NCBI GenBank assembly: GCA_016302545.1
Contig: JAEDNK010000013.1
Span: forward strand, 1-22,722
Direction of reading: 5' to 3'
Origin: Bacillota bacterium
GTDB lineage: Bacteria > Bacillota > Clostridia > Peptostreptococcales > Anaerovoracaceae
Length of the DNA: 22,722 bases
Part shown: in pieces, positions 1-7,433 of the stretch
How positions within the stretch are numbered: position 1 is the first letter of the stretch
Layout of the letters: the number at the start of each line of letters is the position of its first letter
Translations under genes and position numbers: made by a program
Notes under the pieces: model-generated
Seen by the model: the letters and a program-made list of their open reading frames with translations, nothing else
Told to the model about the DNA's origin: nothing
Databases searched by the model: none

Positions 1-271
1 CTATATTTTCTATGCCTACACCTTTGTCGCTGATCTTGATGACGACGGTGTCCGGCTTGATGGTTCCCAATTCCATGGTCACGTTGCCGTAGCTTCCGTC
101 AGGGTAGCCGTGAATGGCCGCGTTGCTGAAAGCCTCCGATACTGCCGTCTTTATCTCCGTCAACTCCTCCACCGTAGGATCCAGCTCCGATGCGTAGGCT
201 GCTGCAATTGCCCTTGCCAGACCCTGATTTTCCAAATCAGCCGCCATCTGTACCTTTATCACCTTTTCCAT
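1..271 (-). CDS. spoIIAB: Anti-sigma F factor SpoIIAB (3' end beyond window)
   Basis: Serine kinase and anti-sigma factor that holds sigma F inactive in the predivisional cell and phosphorylates SpoIIAA in the early forespore. Only the first 90 residues are present, starting MEKVIKVQMAA. They show the GHKL ATPase N-box (ELTEIKTAVSEAFSNAAIHGY, residues about 33-53, with the conserved Glu and Asn) and the start of the G1 box (SDKGVGIENI). The ATG overlaps the last base of the spoIIAA stop codon (TAATG), so translation is probably coupled and the two proteins made in a fixed ratio. sigF would be expected next, to the left of the window. RsbW is the main alternative within the family, but pairing with a SpoIIAA-type antagonist in a clostridial background favours SpoIIAB. 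Confidence 0.9.
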   Translation of the reverse strand, partial: MEKVIKVQMAADLENQGLARAIAAAYASELDPTVEELTEIKTAVSEAFSNAAIHGYPDGSYGNVTMELGTIKPDTVVIKISDKGVGIENI

Positions 272-624
272 TATGAAACTTCCTTTCTGTTAAGATATTC
301 GATGGCTTCCTCCAAGGAATCCATATAATCTATTATTGAAAAAACTCCCGCCATGTTCAGTATATTTCTTATGGAAGCCGAACAGCCCGTAATGGCTACC
401 CGCCCGCCGGAAGCGCTGAGCTTTCTGTATCTTCCCAAAATAATGCCGATTCCTGAGCTGTCCATAAATGTGACCTTGGAAAAGTCAAAAATGAGGTCTT
501 TAGAACCATATCCCTCCATGGTTTCATCTATGTCGGCTCTTGCCTTTGCCACAACATGGTGGTCCACTTCGCCCAGAAGCTCTGCTATGAGGATTTTCCC
601 CTTTATACCGAAAATAATGTCCAT
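271..624 (-). CDS. spoIIAA: Anti-sigma F factor antagonist SpoIIAA (STAS domain)
   Basis: Anti-anti-sigma factor of 117 residues, the usual length for a single STAS domain. In its unphosphorylated form it binds SpoIIAB and frees sigma F. The phosphorylation motif is plain: DFSKVTFMDSSGIGIILGRY, where the first Ser of DSSG (residue 56) aligns with the Ser58 of the B. subtilis protein that SpoIIAB phosphorylates. The start is fixed by a strong ribosome binding site (AGGAGG at about 633-638) eight bases upstream of the ATG. The gene leads the spoIIA operon and overlaps spoIIAB by one base. Upstream there is a TATAAT -10 element and TGTCGAA-type Spo0A boxes, consistent with activation by phosphorylated Spo0A at the onset of sporulation. 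Confidence 0.93.
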   Translation of the reverse strand: MDIIFGIKGKILIAELLGEVDHHVVAKARADIDETMEGYGSKDLIFDFSKVTFMDSSGIGIILGRYRKLSASGGRVAITGCSASIRNILNMAGVFSIIDYMDSLEEAIEYLNRKEVS

Positions 625-649
625 TTTTCAAACCTCCTGTCTCATATTG

Positions 650-715
650 ATTATAAACCCGTCCCGGGTCGGTGTCTTTAGGAGATAAAGGCGAAAAAGG
701 ACTAGTTTTGTCGAA
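650..715 (-). promoter_or_regulatory. spoIIA promoter with candidate Spo0A boxes
   Basis: Reading the minus strand, a perfect TATAAT lies at 650-655, preceded by 17 bases and the weak -35 AAGACA (673-678, 4 of 6 matches). Just upstream lie a perfect Spo0A box TGTCGAA (709-715, plus-strand orientation) and a 6-of-7 match AGGCGAA (689-695), spaced exactly 20 bp, two helical turns. This resembles Spo0A-activated sigma-A promoters with poor -35 elements. No convincing sigma-H pair (AGGAWWT/GAAT) was seen, which is notable because B. subtilis spoIIA is sigma-H dependent. Confidence 0.5.
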
Positions 716-810
716 TGTGTTGACGGTGAGGCCTTCGGGGCTCTTTGCACGCACTTTTATGCAAAATTTTCTCGCGAAACCCGCAAACCGTTGAAATTAA
801 ACTTAAAACA

Positions 811-875
811 GGAAAAAGGCTCTGATGGGTGACTGCCTCTCGGCATACTCACCACATCAAAGCCTCTTATTTTTG
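811..875. terminator. Bidirectional terminator-like hairpin
   Basis: The left arm, beginning AGGCTCTGATGGGTGA (817-832), pairs with the right arm TCACCACATCAAAGCCT (849-865) with small bulges; an inner TGCC/GGCA pair caps it. There is a T-rich tail on both strands (TTATTTTTG on plus, CCTTTTTCC on minus). No plus-strand gene ends here, so it probably ends minus-strand transcripts from the right before the spoIIA promoter. Confidence 0.6.
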
Positions 876-1039
876 TTACATATATGTATATTACTGTAAT
901 TTTTAGAATCTTATCCGAAATGCCTCCTCTGCAGTACCTTCAGCTTTTTCTGATTCCTCAAAATTTTATGCGGCTTACAGGCTTTAGTAAGAAAAAAATG
1001 CATAAAATTATTTATTTCATGGCTCACTCATCAAAGACG
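866..1039. other. Gene-less stretch between two terminators
   Basis: No recognisable gene. It contains a perfect 10-bp inverted repeat, AATTTTATGC (962-971) and GCATAAAATT (1000-1009). On the minus strand there is a possible promoter (TTGATG, 16 bases, AATAAT) and a 30-codon open frame (911-1003, 30 residues, rich in Lys and Arg) without a good ribosome binding site. It could be a small RNA unit ending at the hairpin at 817-865, or simply spacer. Confidence 0.3.
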
Positions 1040-1072
1040 AAAAAAGACCGCCCGTTTTTATGAGCAGTCTTT
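1040..1072 (-). terminator. Terminator of the rny-to-ferritin-like operon
   Basis: On the minus strand AAAGACTGCTC (1062-1072) pairs with GGGCGGTCTTT (1043-1053), using G-U pairs, around a short A-rich loop, and is followed by T6 (1040-1045). It lies 20 bases after the stop codon of the ferritin-like gene. Confidence 0.8.
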
Positions 1073-1091
1073 CATAACATTTTCAAAATAA

Positions 1092-1526
1092 CTAAAGATA
1101 GTCCCTCATCTTCATTGCCAGACTTTCCTCCATGGAAATGAGCTTTTTGGCTATATCCTTGGAGTGCTCATCGGCAGCGGCATATTGATTCAGGTAGCGT
1201 GAAAGGGATTTCACACCCATATTGCAGCCGTCAATAATTAAGTCTGCAATGGTATGGTCCCCAGCATCTACAGCCATCATGACATTAGTCTTTATCCATG
1301 ACATACCCTTTGCCATGGCTTTGGGCTCCTTGTCGCACCTGCCGTAGCTTTCCAGCAGTTTTTCTGTTTCCTCGCCCAGACGGTTATGCTCATCTTTCGA
1401 TGATGAGAGAATTTCCTTCAATTTTCTGTCCTCTGCAGATTCCAGAACCTCATCGATGGATGCCGTTCCCATCTTTATGCCTGCGCTGCATTCTCTGAGC
1501 AGACTGATTGTATCCTCATGTACCAT
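1092..1526 (-). CDS. Ferritin-like four-helix-bundle protein, conserved in Bacillota, function unknown
   Basis: A 144-residue, wholly helical, acidic protein starting MVHEDTISLLRECSAGIKMG. Regular heptad-like helices, and Glu/His pairs in positions typical of ferritin-like bundles (DEHNRLGEE, ADEHSKDIA), suggest a metal- or stress-related bundle; the iron ligands cannot be assigned with confidence. The motif TIADLIIDGCNMGVKSLSRYLNQY near residues 92-115 is the most distinctive part. I chose this ATG over one twelve codons upstream because AGGAGGTG sits five bases before it. That ribosome binding site can pair with ACCTC just upstream. It is the last gene of the rny operon and ends at a strong terminator. 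The family is familiar as a hypothetical protein of clostridia; no function is claimed. Confidence 0.75.
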   Translation of the reverse strand: MVHEDTISLLRECSAGIKMGTASIDEVLESAEDRKLKEILSSSKDEHNRLGEETEKLLESYGRCDKEPKAMAKGMSWIKTNVMMAVDAGDHTIADLIIDGCNMGVKSLSRYLNQYAAADEHSKDIAKKLISMEESLAMKMRDYL

Positions 1527-1532
1527 AATAAC

Positions 1533-1547
1533 ACCTCCTACTGAGGT
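1533..1547 (-). promoter_or_regulatory. Small hairpin covering the ribosome binding site
   Basis: In the minus-strand mRNA, ACCTC (1543-1547) can pair with GAGGT (1533-1537) of the Shine-Dalgarno sequence around a five-base loop. This could lower or condition translation of the ferritin-like gene. A five-pair stem may also be chance. Confidence 0.3.
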
Positions 1548-1587
1548 ATTATGTTCATACACATTATTACTATACTCTGTTCGAATG

Positions 1588-2772
1588 TTATTCCGGTATA
1601 ATGTTTACAATTTCCTGAGACTTTACCGCCGCTTCAACCAGGCCTTCCACATCAAGCTTGCTTTCCGATTCCAGAATTCTTTCAAGCTTCGGCTTGGTAG
1701 TCGGGTGTTTAGGCAGGAATACTGTGCAGCAGTCCTCGTAAGGCTGAATTGAAGTCTCAAAGGTTCCGATTTCCTGAGCCTTATCCATGATGTCAACCTT
1801 ATCCATGGCGATAAGAGGGCGCATTACCGGCAGAGACACACTGGCATCAGTAACCACCAGCGCCTCTGCAGTCTGGCTGGCAACCTGCCCCAGATTTTCT
1901 CCCGTAATGAGCATCATGCAGCCTGTATCCTTTGCAATTCTTTCGGCGATACGCATCATAAAACGGCGCACCAGAATCGTGGTTTCTTCCTCAGGACAGT
2001 TTGTAACAATCTGCTCCTGAATAGGCAGCAGGTTGATTACATGCATCTTGAAGCGGCCACAGTAGGAAGCCACTATACGTGCCAAGTCCTCAACCTTTTC
2101 CTGAGCGCGCTGGCTTGTATAAGGATATGAATGGAAATGTACAGCTTCGATGAGCATGCCCCGCTTTGCCATCATCCATGTGGCTACCGGACTGTCGATA
2201 CCGCCGGAAAGGAGTGTCAGCCCCTTGCCGTTGGTTCCCAGAGGAAGTCCGCCGAAGCCTGCTATCTTGCCTTCGTATATATAAGTACGATCGCTTCTCA
2301 CATCCACATGGAGAAGCACATCCGGATTATGCACATCCACTTTGAGAACCTTGCAGCCCACCAGCACCTTGGCACCGATGATTCTGCCGATTTCCGGAGA
2401 CTTGACGGGGAAAGACTTGTCAGCACGTTTTCCCTCGACTTTGAAGGTCTTGATGCCTCTTTCCTCTATAAGCTTCATCATGTACTTTACAGCCTCGTCA
2501 CCGATGGCGTTAAGTTCGGACGGTGCCTCCACCGCCTTGCTTATTGACGCTACCCCGAAGACCTTTGAAATTTCCTTAATGATGGCATCCAGTTCCAGTT
2601 CTTTTTCCGCTCTGACAAAGATGAGCCCCTCGTGCCTCCTCAATTCAACTCCGTCGAAGGCTTTCAGGTTCTTTTTGATTCTGTCTACCAGCATTCTTTC
2701 GAAATATGGCTTGTTCATGCCTTTCAGCGCCACTTCGCCGCAGCGAACGATTAAAATATTCTGTTCGTTCAT
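1588..2772 (-). CDS. thiI: tRNA 4-thiouridine synthase ThiI (no rhodanese domain)
   Basis: Adenylates U8 of tRNA and replaces its oxygen with sulfur. At 394 residues it has the ferredoxin-like/THUMP N-terminal half (about residues 1-165) that grips tRNA, then the ATP-pyrophosphatase domain with the PP-loop LLSGGIDSPVATW (residues 187-199). The motif YEDCCTVFLPKHPTTKPK (345-362) contains the cysteine that aligns with the E. coli Cys344. The C-terminal rhodanese domain of the 482-residue E. coli enzyme is absent, as in Bacillus, where a dedicated cysteine desulfurase gives sulfur directly to ThiI. That partner is encoded two genes upstream in the same operon. The start codon lies 11 bases after the cupin gene. 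Confidence 0.95.
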   Translation of the reverse strand: MNEQNILIVRCGEVALKGMNKPYFERMLVDRIKKNLKAFDGVELRRHEGLIFVRAEKELELDAIIKEISKVFGVASISKAVEAPSELNAIGDEAVKYMMKLIEERGIKTFKVEGKRADKSFPVKSPEIGRIIGAKVLVGCKVLKVDVHNPDVLLHVDVRSDRTYIYEGKIAGFGGLPLGTNGKGLTLLSGGIDSPVATWMMAKRGMLIEAVHFHSYPYTSQRAQEKVEDLARIVASYCGRFKMHVINLLPIQEQIVTNCPEEETTILVRRFMMRIAERIAKDTGCMMLITGENLGQVASQTAEALVVTDASVSLPVMRPLIAMDKVDIMDKAQEIGTFETSIQPYEDCCTVFLPKHPTTKPKLERILESESKLDVEGLVEAAVKSQEIVNIIPE

Positions 2773-2783
2773 CTTTTACTCCT

Positions 2784-3131
2784 TTAAGCCTTCATGATAA
2801 GCGCCATAAGCACCAGATCCTTATCTGTGCAGTTTTCTACACCGTGGCTTCCGTCTTTCTTACACAGGTTCATTCCGCCTTCTTCAACTTCTGTAACACC
2901 TTCGCCATCGGTTACGGTTGCGGTTCCTTCGAGGACATAGAAAGCCTCAAATTCGTCTCTATGGGTGTGCACACCTATGGAGCATCCCGGGGGAATTACC
3001 AGTTTACTGAAAACCCTGCCGTGTCCGTAGGCTTCCTCAGGTAGAAGCCAGTCGTGAAAGCAGATTATGCCTTTACCGCCCATTGCGTTGGTTACTTCTC
3101 TTGTTCTTACCTCTTCTTTAGTCCTTATCAT
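2784..3131 (-). CDS. Small single-domain cupin protein
   Basis: 115-residue protein with one cupin barrel. Cupin motif 1 is visible as PPGCSIGVHTHRDEFEAFYVLEGTATV (residues 47-73), holding the His-X-His and Glu metal ligands. Motif 2 is partial (GMNLCKKDGSHGVEN, near 87-101), with one His in the expected place. Such proteins bind a metal and may be sugar-binding, dioxygenase-like or regulatory; the substrate cannot be read from sequence. It lies between the cysteine desulfurase and thiI with 13 and 11 base gaps, so it is co-transcribed with the sulfur-relay pair. Whether it takes part in that pathway is unknown. Confidence 0.85.
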   Translation of the reverse strand: MIRTKEEVRTREVTNAMGGKGIICFHDWLLPEEAYGHGRVFSKLVIPPGCSIGVHTHRDEFEAFYVLEGTATVTDGEGVTEVEEGGMNLCKKDGSHGVENCTDKDLVLMALIMKA

Positions 3132-3144
3132 GTCATTACCTTCC

Positions 3145-4323
3145 TTATCTGAAGCTGCCCAGCTTTCTAAAGCGCATCACAGCCTGTTTTAGTTTATCAA
3201 GCACATAATCCATTTCCTCTATGGTGTTGAACTCACTGAAGCTGAAACGGATTGCGCTTTCGATTTCCTTGTCTTTAAGCCCCATGGCAGCCAGCACATG
3301 GCTTTGCCCCTTCTTGTTGGAGGAGCAGGCTGAACCGGTGGAGACGAAAATCCCTTCCTGTTCAATGGTGTGGAGTATCACTTCGCCTCGTGTTCCAAGG
3401 AAAGAAACATTGAGCACCGACGGGCAGCAGGTTTCATCCTCAGGGCTGTTGACCGCAATATCGGGAATTTCCCTCTTAATCCCTTCAAGGAGATACCCTC
3501 GTGCCGCACTCATTGACGAGGTCCTTTCATTAAAGGACTGTGTCGCCAGCTTTGCCGCAAGACCGAAACCCATAATTCCGTGGGTGTTTTCCGTGCCGGA
3601 GCGCAGGTGCCTTTCCTGACCACCTCCCACCATAAAGGGCTCAATGTTAATACCTTTTCTAACATACATCATTCCTATGCCTTTAGGTCCGTGTATTTTG
3701 TGGCCGCTGGCGGATATGAAGTCTACACCTCTCCACTCTTTTTTGATGTTTACGGGTATCTTTCCCAGGGCCTGCACTGCGTCGCTGTGAAGCCATATCT
3801 GTGTGCCGCGGGCTTTGTTATATTCATCCTTAAGACGGGCGATTTCTCCTATTGGCATGATGGTTCCCGCCTCGTTGTTCACCCCCATCACGGATATTAA
3901 AATGGTATCCTCCGTAAGTGCCGCCTTAAGCTGCTCCATATCAAGGTGGCAGTGTCTGTCAACTCCTATATATTCAACTTCAAAGCCTGCTTTCTCAAGT
4001 CTCCTTGCAGGCTCCAGCACGGCAGGATGCTCTACCTTAGAAACGATAATCTTACGTCCCGCGCGTTTTCTCGAAGAAGCTACTCCTGCAAGAACTGTGT
4101 TATCCGACTCGGTTCCGCCGGAGGTAAAATATATTTCATCCTCAGATGTACCAAAAGCCGCTGCAAGGGACTTCCTTGCCTCCCTCACCTTCTTTTCCGC
4201 TACAACGCCAAGACTGTGCAGAGATGAAGGATTTCCGTAGGTCTCTCTCATGGCCTCAGCCATGGCGTCGGTAACCTCATCGTATTGCCTGGTGGTGGCG
4301 CTGTTGTCTAAATAAACTTCCAT
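3145..4323 (-). CDS. Cysteine desulfurase (NifS/IscS family)
   Basis: Pyridoxal-phosphate enzyme that strips sulfur from cysteine as a persulfide and passes it to acceptors. The 392-residue chain carries YLDNSATT at the N terminus, the substrate-region EHPAV (His99), the SGHKIHGPKG motif with the Schiff-base Lys209, GGGQERHLRSGTEN (233-246), and the catalytic loop STGSACSSN with Cys333. Its close linkage to a rhodanese-less ThiI parallels the nifZ-thiI pair of B. subtilis, so its main client is probably ThiI and tRNA thiolation rather than a general Fe-S scaffold; no iscU or sufU is adjacent. The start is preceded by GAAAGG a few bases upstream. I leave the symbol open because NifS, IscS and NifZ subgroups cannot be separated by eye. 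Confidence 0.93.
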   Translation of the reverse strand: MEVYLDNSATTRQYDEVTDAMAEAMRETYGNPSSLHSLGVVAEKKVREARKSLAAAFGTSEDEIYFTSGGTESDNTVLAGVASSRKRAGRKIIVSKVEHPAVLEPARRLEKAGFEVEYIGVDRHCHLDMEQLKAALTEDTILISVMGVNNEAGTIMPIGEIARLKDEYNKARGTQIWLHSDAVQALGKIPVNIKKEWRGVDFISASGHKIHGPKGIGMMYVRKGINIEPFMVGGGQERHLRSGTENTHGIMGFGLAAKLATQSFNERTSSMSAARGYLLEGIKREIPDIAVNSPEDETCCPSVLNVSFLGTRGEVILHTIEQEGIFVSTGSACSSNKKGQSHVLAAMGLKDKEIESAIRFSFSEFNTIEEMDYVLDKLKQAVMRFRKLGSFR

Positions 4324-4366
4324 ATATTTCCTTTCAAATTAAATTTCCGGTTTTGCGAATATTCTA

Positions 4367-5746
4367 TCATATTTCAGCTCTGCCGGTAAAGATATTCATC
4401 CATTTTTTGCTGTAATATCTGTGATAGCAGAAGAAAACCTTGATAAAATCCGCTACTGCCACAAGTGCCATAACCCAGTGGAGGGGCCAGTGAAGCACGA
4501 GCACACCGATATATGCCAACGGAATCTGCACCCCCACGTTGAAGGTCACATCTATGTACATGCAAAAAACGGTGTCGCCTCCGGCCCTGAGAATGGCGCA
4601 TATGGTCATATAGGCCAGCATCTTCGGCGTCATTGCCACAGCGTACACAAGCAGTGCTTTCATGAGCATATCAGTGGTCTCGGGGGAAAAGTCGTATATA
4701 ATGGCGATAGGCGTCCTGGCCAGAATAATAACCGCGGTCATCACCACGTTCAGCACCCATGTGACCTTGAACACCTTTCCGCTGTATTGGAAAGCAGTCT
4801 CCTTCCTGCCCTGCCCCAGCACCTCTCCTACGAGAACCGCCGCTGCATTTCCCAGTCCGAAGTATACCGTCTGGAAGAAATCAGTAACCGTGACTGCTAT
4901 CTGCGATACGGCAAGAGCCGAGGCGCTTATTCTTCCGTAGGCTGCAAATATTGCCGATACGGAAACTGCCCAGAGCCCCTCCGTTATTATTACCGGAACA
5001 GCCGTTTTCATAACACTTGCAAACAAAGTCTGCGAATAAGAGAAAAGCTCCTTAGGCATTGCTTTAAGAGGATGCTCATTTCTCAGGTATATACACAGGT
5101 GCATTGCTATGCATTCAAACACTCTGGCGGTAAGGGTGGCTATGGCCGCCCCTTTTACTCCCAGGGCAGGGATGCCGAAATGACCATATATGAGGACATA
5201 GTTCAGCAGTATATTCAGCGCTATTGCCCCTGCATTTATCATGGTAGGATACTTAAGATCCTGAATGGCTCTGGAATTGTAGGATATTACAAAGGTCATG
5301 CCCGAAAAGAAATAGGAAAAGCATGCGATTTTAAGGTACTGCGTTCCCAGAAGGATTACCTCTGCATCGTCCGAAAAAATCCTGATAAAGAATGGAGCTG
5401 CAAAAAACACTGCTGCAATAGCAGGCAGAGACAGCACCATACACATGGTATAGTCAATGCCTACAATCTTTCTCAGGCTTACCAAATCTCTTATTCCCCA
5501 GTACTGAACAGCGTGAACGGCAGCGCCGCTGAATATGCCGAAAAGCACCACTCCGAATATGAAGTAGACCTGATTGGCTGCTCCTACCGCCGCCAGGGCG
5601 TTTTCAGAAACCTTTCCTACCATGATGGTATCCGCCAGATTCAGAGTTACCGATATGACCTGCTGGATTACCATGGGAATTCCCGTTATAGTTAAACGGC
5701 GATAAAAATTATCGCCGTCCGTAATGTTAAAATTTACTTTTTTCAT
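4367..5746 (-). CDS. MATE family efflux transporter
   Basis: A 459-residue polytopic membrane protein with about twelve hydrophobic segments in two similar halves, as expected for the multidrug and toxic compound extrusion family. Family signatures include GIPMVIQQVISVTLNLADTIMVG near the N terminus, the GAANQVYFIFGV stretch, and the second-half element ALAVSQIAVTVTDFFQTVYFGLGNAAAVLVGEVLGQG. MATE proteins export cationic or other small molecules using Na+ or H+ gradients; the substrate here is unknown. The gene starts 11 bases after the rny stop codon and ends 43 bases before the desulfurase gene, inside the same operon. A long opposite-strand open frame over it has no family resemblance and is treated as a shadow. 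Confidence 0.92.
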   Translation of the reverse strand: MKKVNFNITDGDNFYRRLTITGIPMVIQQVISVTLNLADTIMVGKVSENALAAVGAANQVYFIFGVVLFGIFSGAAVHAVQYWGIRDLVSLRKIVGIDYTMCMVLSLPAIAAVFFAAPFFIRIFSDDAEVILLGTQYLKIACFSYFFSGMTFVISYNSRAIQDLKYPTMINAGAIALNILLNYVLIYGHFGIPALGVKGAAIATLTARVFECIAMHLCIYLRNEHPLKAMPKELFSYSQTLFASVMKTAVPVIITEGLWAVSVSAIFAAYGRISASALAVSQIAVTVTDFFQTVYFGLGNAAAVLVGEVLGQGRKETAFQYSGKVFKVTWVLNVVMTAVIILARTPIAIIYDFSPETTDMLMKALLVYAVAMTPKMLAYMTICAILRAGGDTVFCMYIDVTFNVGVQIPLAYIGVLVLHWPLHWVMALVAVADFIKVFFCYHRYYSKKWMNIFTGRAEI

Positions 5747-5757
5747 AGTCTATCAGT

Positions 5758-7293
5758 CTATTTTGCGTAATCGATTGCTCTCGTTTCTCTCACAACGTTG
5801 ACCTTAATCTGTCCCGGATATTCCAGCTCGGATTCGATCTTCTTGGAAATCTCCCTTGCCAGGAATACGATTTCCTCATCGTTTACATCTTCAGGCTTAG
5901 CTATGATTCTTATTTCTCTTCCCGCCTGAATAGCAAAGGACTTTTCAACCCCCGGAGTGGTATTGGCTATTTCCTCCAGCTTTTCAAGTCTCTTGATGTA
6001 TGCATCGAGAGTTTCTCTTCTGGCTCCCGGTCTTGCCGCACTGAGAGCGTCGGCTGCCGCGATAAGCACCGCCTCCATGCTCTTAGGCTCGTAGTCGCCG
6101 TGGTGAGCTGCCATGCCGTTTATAACCGCTTCGGATTCCTTATATCTTCTCAGTATCTCGATACCGATATCAACGTGAGTTCCCTCAAATTCGTGGTCAA
6201 GGGCCTTTCCTATGTCGTGGAGAAGACCTGCCCTTTTGGCAAGCTTAACATCAAGACCAAGTTCCCCTGCCATGAGTCCTGCAAGGTGTGCAACCTCGAT
6301 GGAGTGCTTAAGCACGTTCTGTCCGTATGATGTTCTGTATCTCAATCTGCCCAGAATCTTTACCAGTTCAGGGTGAAGGTTGTGGATTCCCACCTCAAAG
6401 GTTGCCTGTTCGCCTTCTTCCTTTATGATTGCATTGACTTCCTTCTCGGCTTTTTCAACCATCTCCTCAATTCTGGCAGGATGAATTCGTCCGTCCACTA
6501 TGAGCTTCTCCAGAGCGATTCTGGCGATTTCTCTTCTTACCGGATCGAAGCCGGAAAGGATTACCGCCTCAGGCGTATCGTCGATTATAAGGTCTACCCC
6601 CGTCAGAGTTTCGATAGCCCTGATGTTTCTTCCCTCACGACCGATAATTCTTCCCTTCATCTCGTCGTTAGGCAGTGACACTACGGAAACAGTGCTCTCT
6701 GCCACATGGTCTGCGGCGCATCTCTGAATGGCGTTGGTAATGATGTACTTCGCCTTCTTGTCCGCCTCCTCCTTCGCCTTGGACTCTATTTCCTTTATCA
6801 TAATGGAGGCCTCATGTCTGACCTCCTTTTCGGTGTTGGCAAGAAGTATCGCCTTGGCCTCATCCACCGTGTAACCGGAAATTCTCTCCAGTTCTTCCAT
6901 CTGGCGCGAAATAGCTGCGTCCAGATCCTTATGTTTGTTTATCAAAGACTGTTCTTTCTGTGTAATGCTTTCTTCTTTTTTCTCGATGTTTTCTATCTTT
7001 CTGTCTAAGGATTCCTCCTTCTGAATCATTCTTCTCTCGGAACGCTGAATTTCCTGCCTTCTCTCTCTGGCGTCGCGCTCCGCGTCGCTTCTGATTCGGT
7101 GAGCCTCCTCCTTGGCCTCCAGCAAGGCCTCTTTTTTCATGCTTTCGGATCTATTCTCTGCGTCAAGTATCAGGTTTCTGGCTTTCTGCTCAGCACTGCC
7201 TATAGCTTTTTCGCCTACATTTTTTCGATATATATATCCGATTAACGCGCCAATTATAAGCGCAACAATTCCAACAATGATTGCTTGAACCAT
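5758..7293 (-). CDS. rny: Ribonuclease Y
   Basis: Membrane-anchored endoribonuclease that starts mRNA decay in many Bacillota. The 511 residues match the standard length. In order: an N-terminal transmembrane helix (residues 3-22), a long charged coiled coil (about 30-190), a KH RNA-binding domain with GRIIGREGRNIRAIE (214-228), and an HD phosphohydrolase domain with His330 and the catalytic LLHDIGKALDHE (His359, Asp360). The gene leads a six-gene minus-strand operon, preceded by AGGAGG and by a TTGACA/TATAAT promoter. That promoter overlaps the divergent rodA promoter. Confidence 0.96.
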   Translation of the reverse strand: MVQAIIVGIVALIIGALIGYIYRKNVGEKAIGSAEQKARNLILDAENRSESMKKEALLEAKEEAHRIRSDAERDARERRQEIQRSERRMIQKEESLDRKIENIEKKEESITQKEQSLINKHKDLDAAISRQMEELERISGYTVDEAKAILLANTEKEVRHEASIMIKEIESKAKEEADKKAKYIITNAIQRCAADHVAESTVSVVSLPNDEMKGRIIGREGRNIRAIETLTGVDLIIDDTPEAVILSGFDPVRREIARIALEKLIVDGRIHPARIEEMVEKAEKEVNAIIKEEGEQATFEVGIHNLHPELVKILGRLRYRTSYGQNVLKHSIEVAHLAGLMAGELGLDVKLAKRAGLLHDIGKALDHEFEGTHVDIGIEILRRYKESEAVINGMAAHHGDYEPKSMEAVLIAAADALSAARPGARRETLDAYIKRLEKLEEIANTTPGVEKSFAIQAGREIRIIAKPEDVNDEEIVFLAREISKKIESELEYPGQIKVNVVRETRAIDYAK

Positions 7294-7362
7294 CGAAGCA
7301 CCTCCTTTTACTCAATTTTTCCTTTAGTTAAAGCTTCCGTCTATGTTTACACAAATTAAATC

Positions 7363-7392
7363 TTGATATATCCATACAATGTATATTATAAT
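7363..7392 (+). promoter_or_regulatory. rodA promoter
   Basis: TTGATA (7363-7368), 18-base spacer, TATAAT (7387-7392), giving a leader of about 35 bases before the rodA ATG. It shares sequence with the oppositely directed rny promoter, so RNA polymerase can probably occupy only one at a time. Confidence 0.72.
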
Positions 7393-7414
7393 GTTTAAAT
7401 GAGCAAAATGTCAA
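7385..7414 (-). promoter_or_regulatory. rny operon promoter
   Basis: Perfect sigma-A elements on the minus strand: TTGACA (7409-7414), 18-base spacer, TATAAT (7385-7390). The -10 overlaps the -10 of the rodA promoter on the other strand by four bases. Confidence 0.75.
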
Positions 7415-7433
7415 GTATAGAGAAGGGTAAGAA

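Noticed and set aside
4421..5695. Plus-strand open frame of 424 codons opposite the MATE transporter gene
   Set aside because: Composition is odd (rich in His, Tyr and Cys), no start signal or family motif is visible, and the minus-strand transporter explains the open frame.
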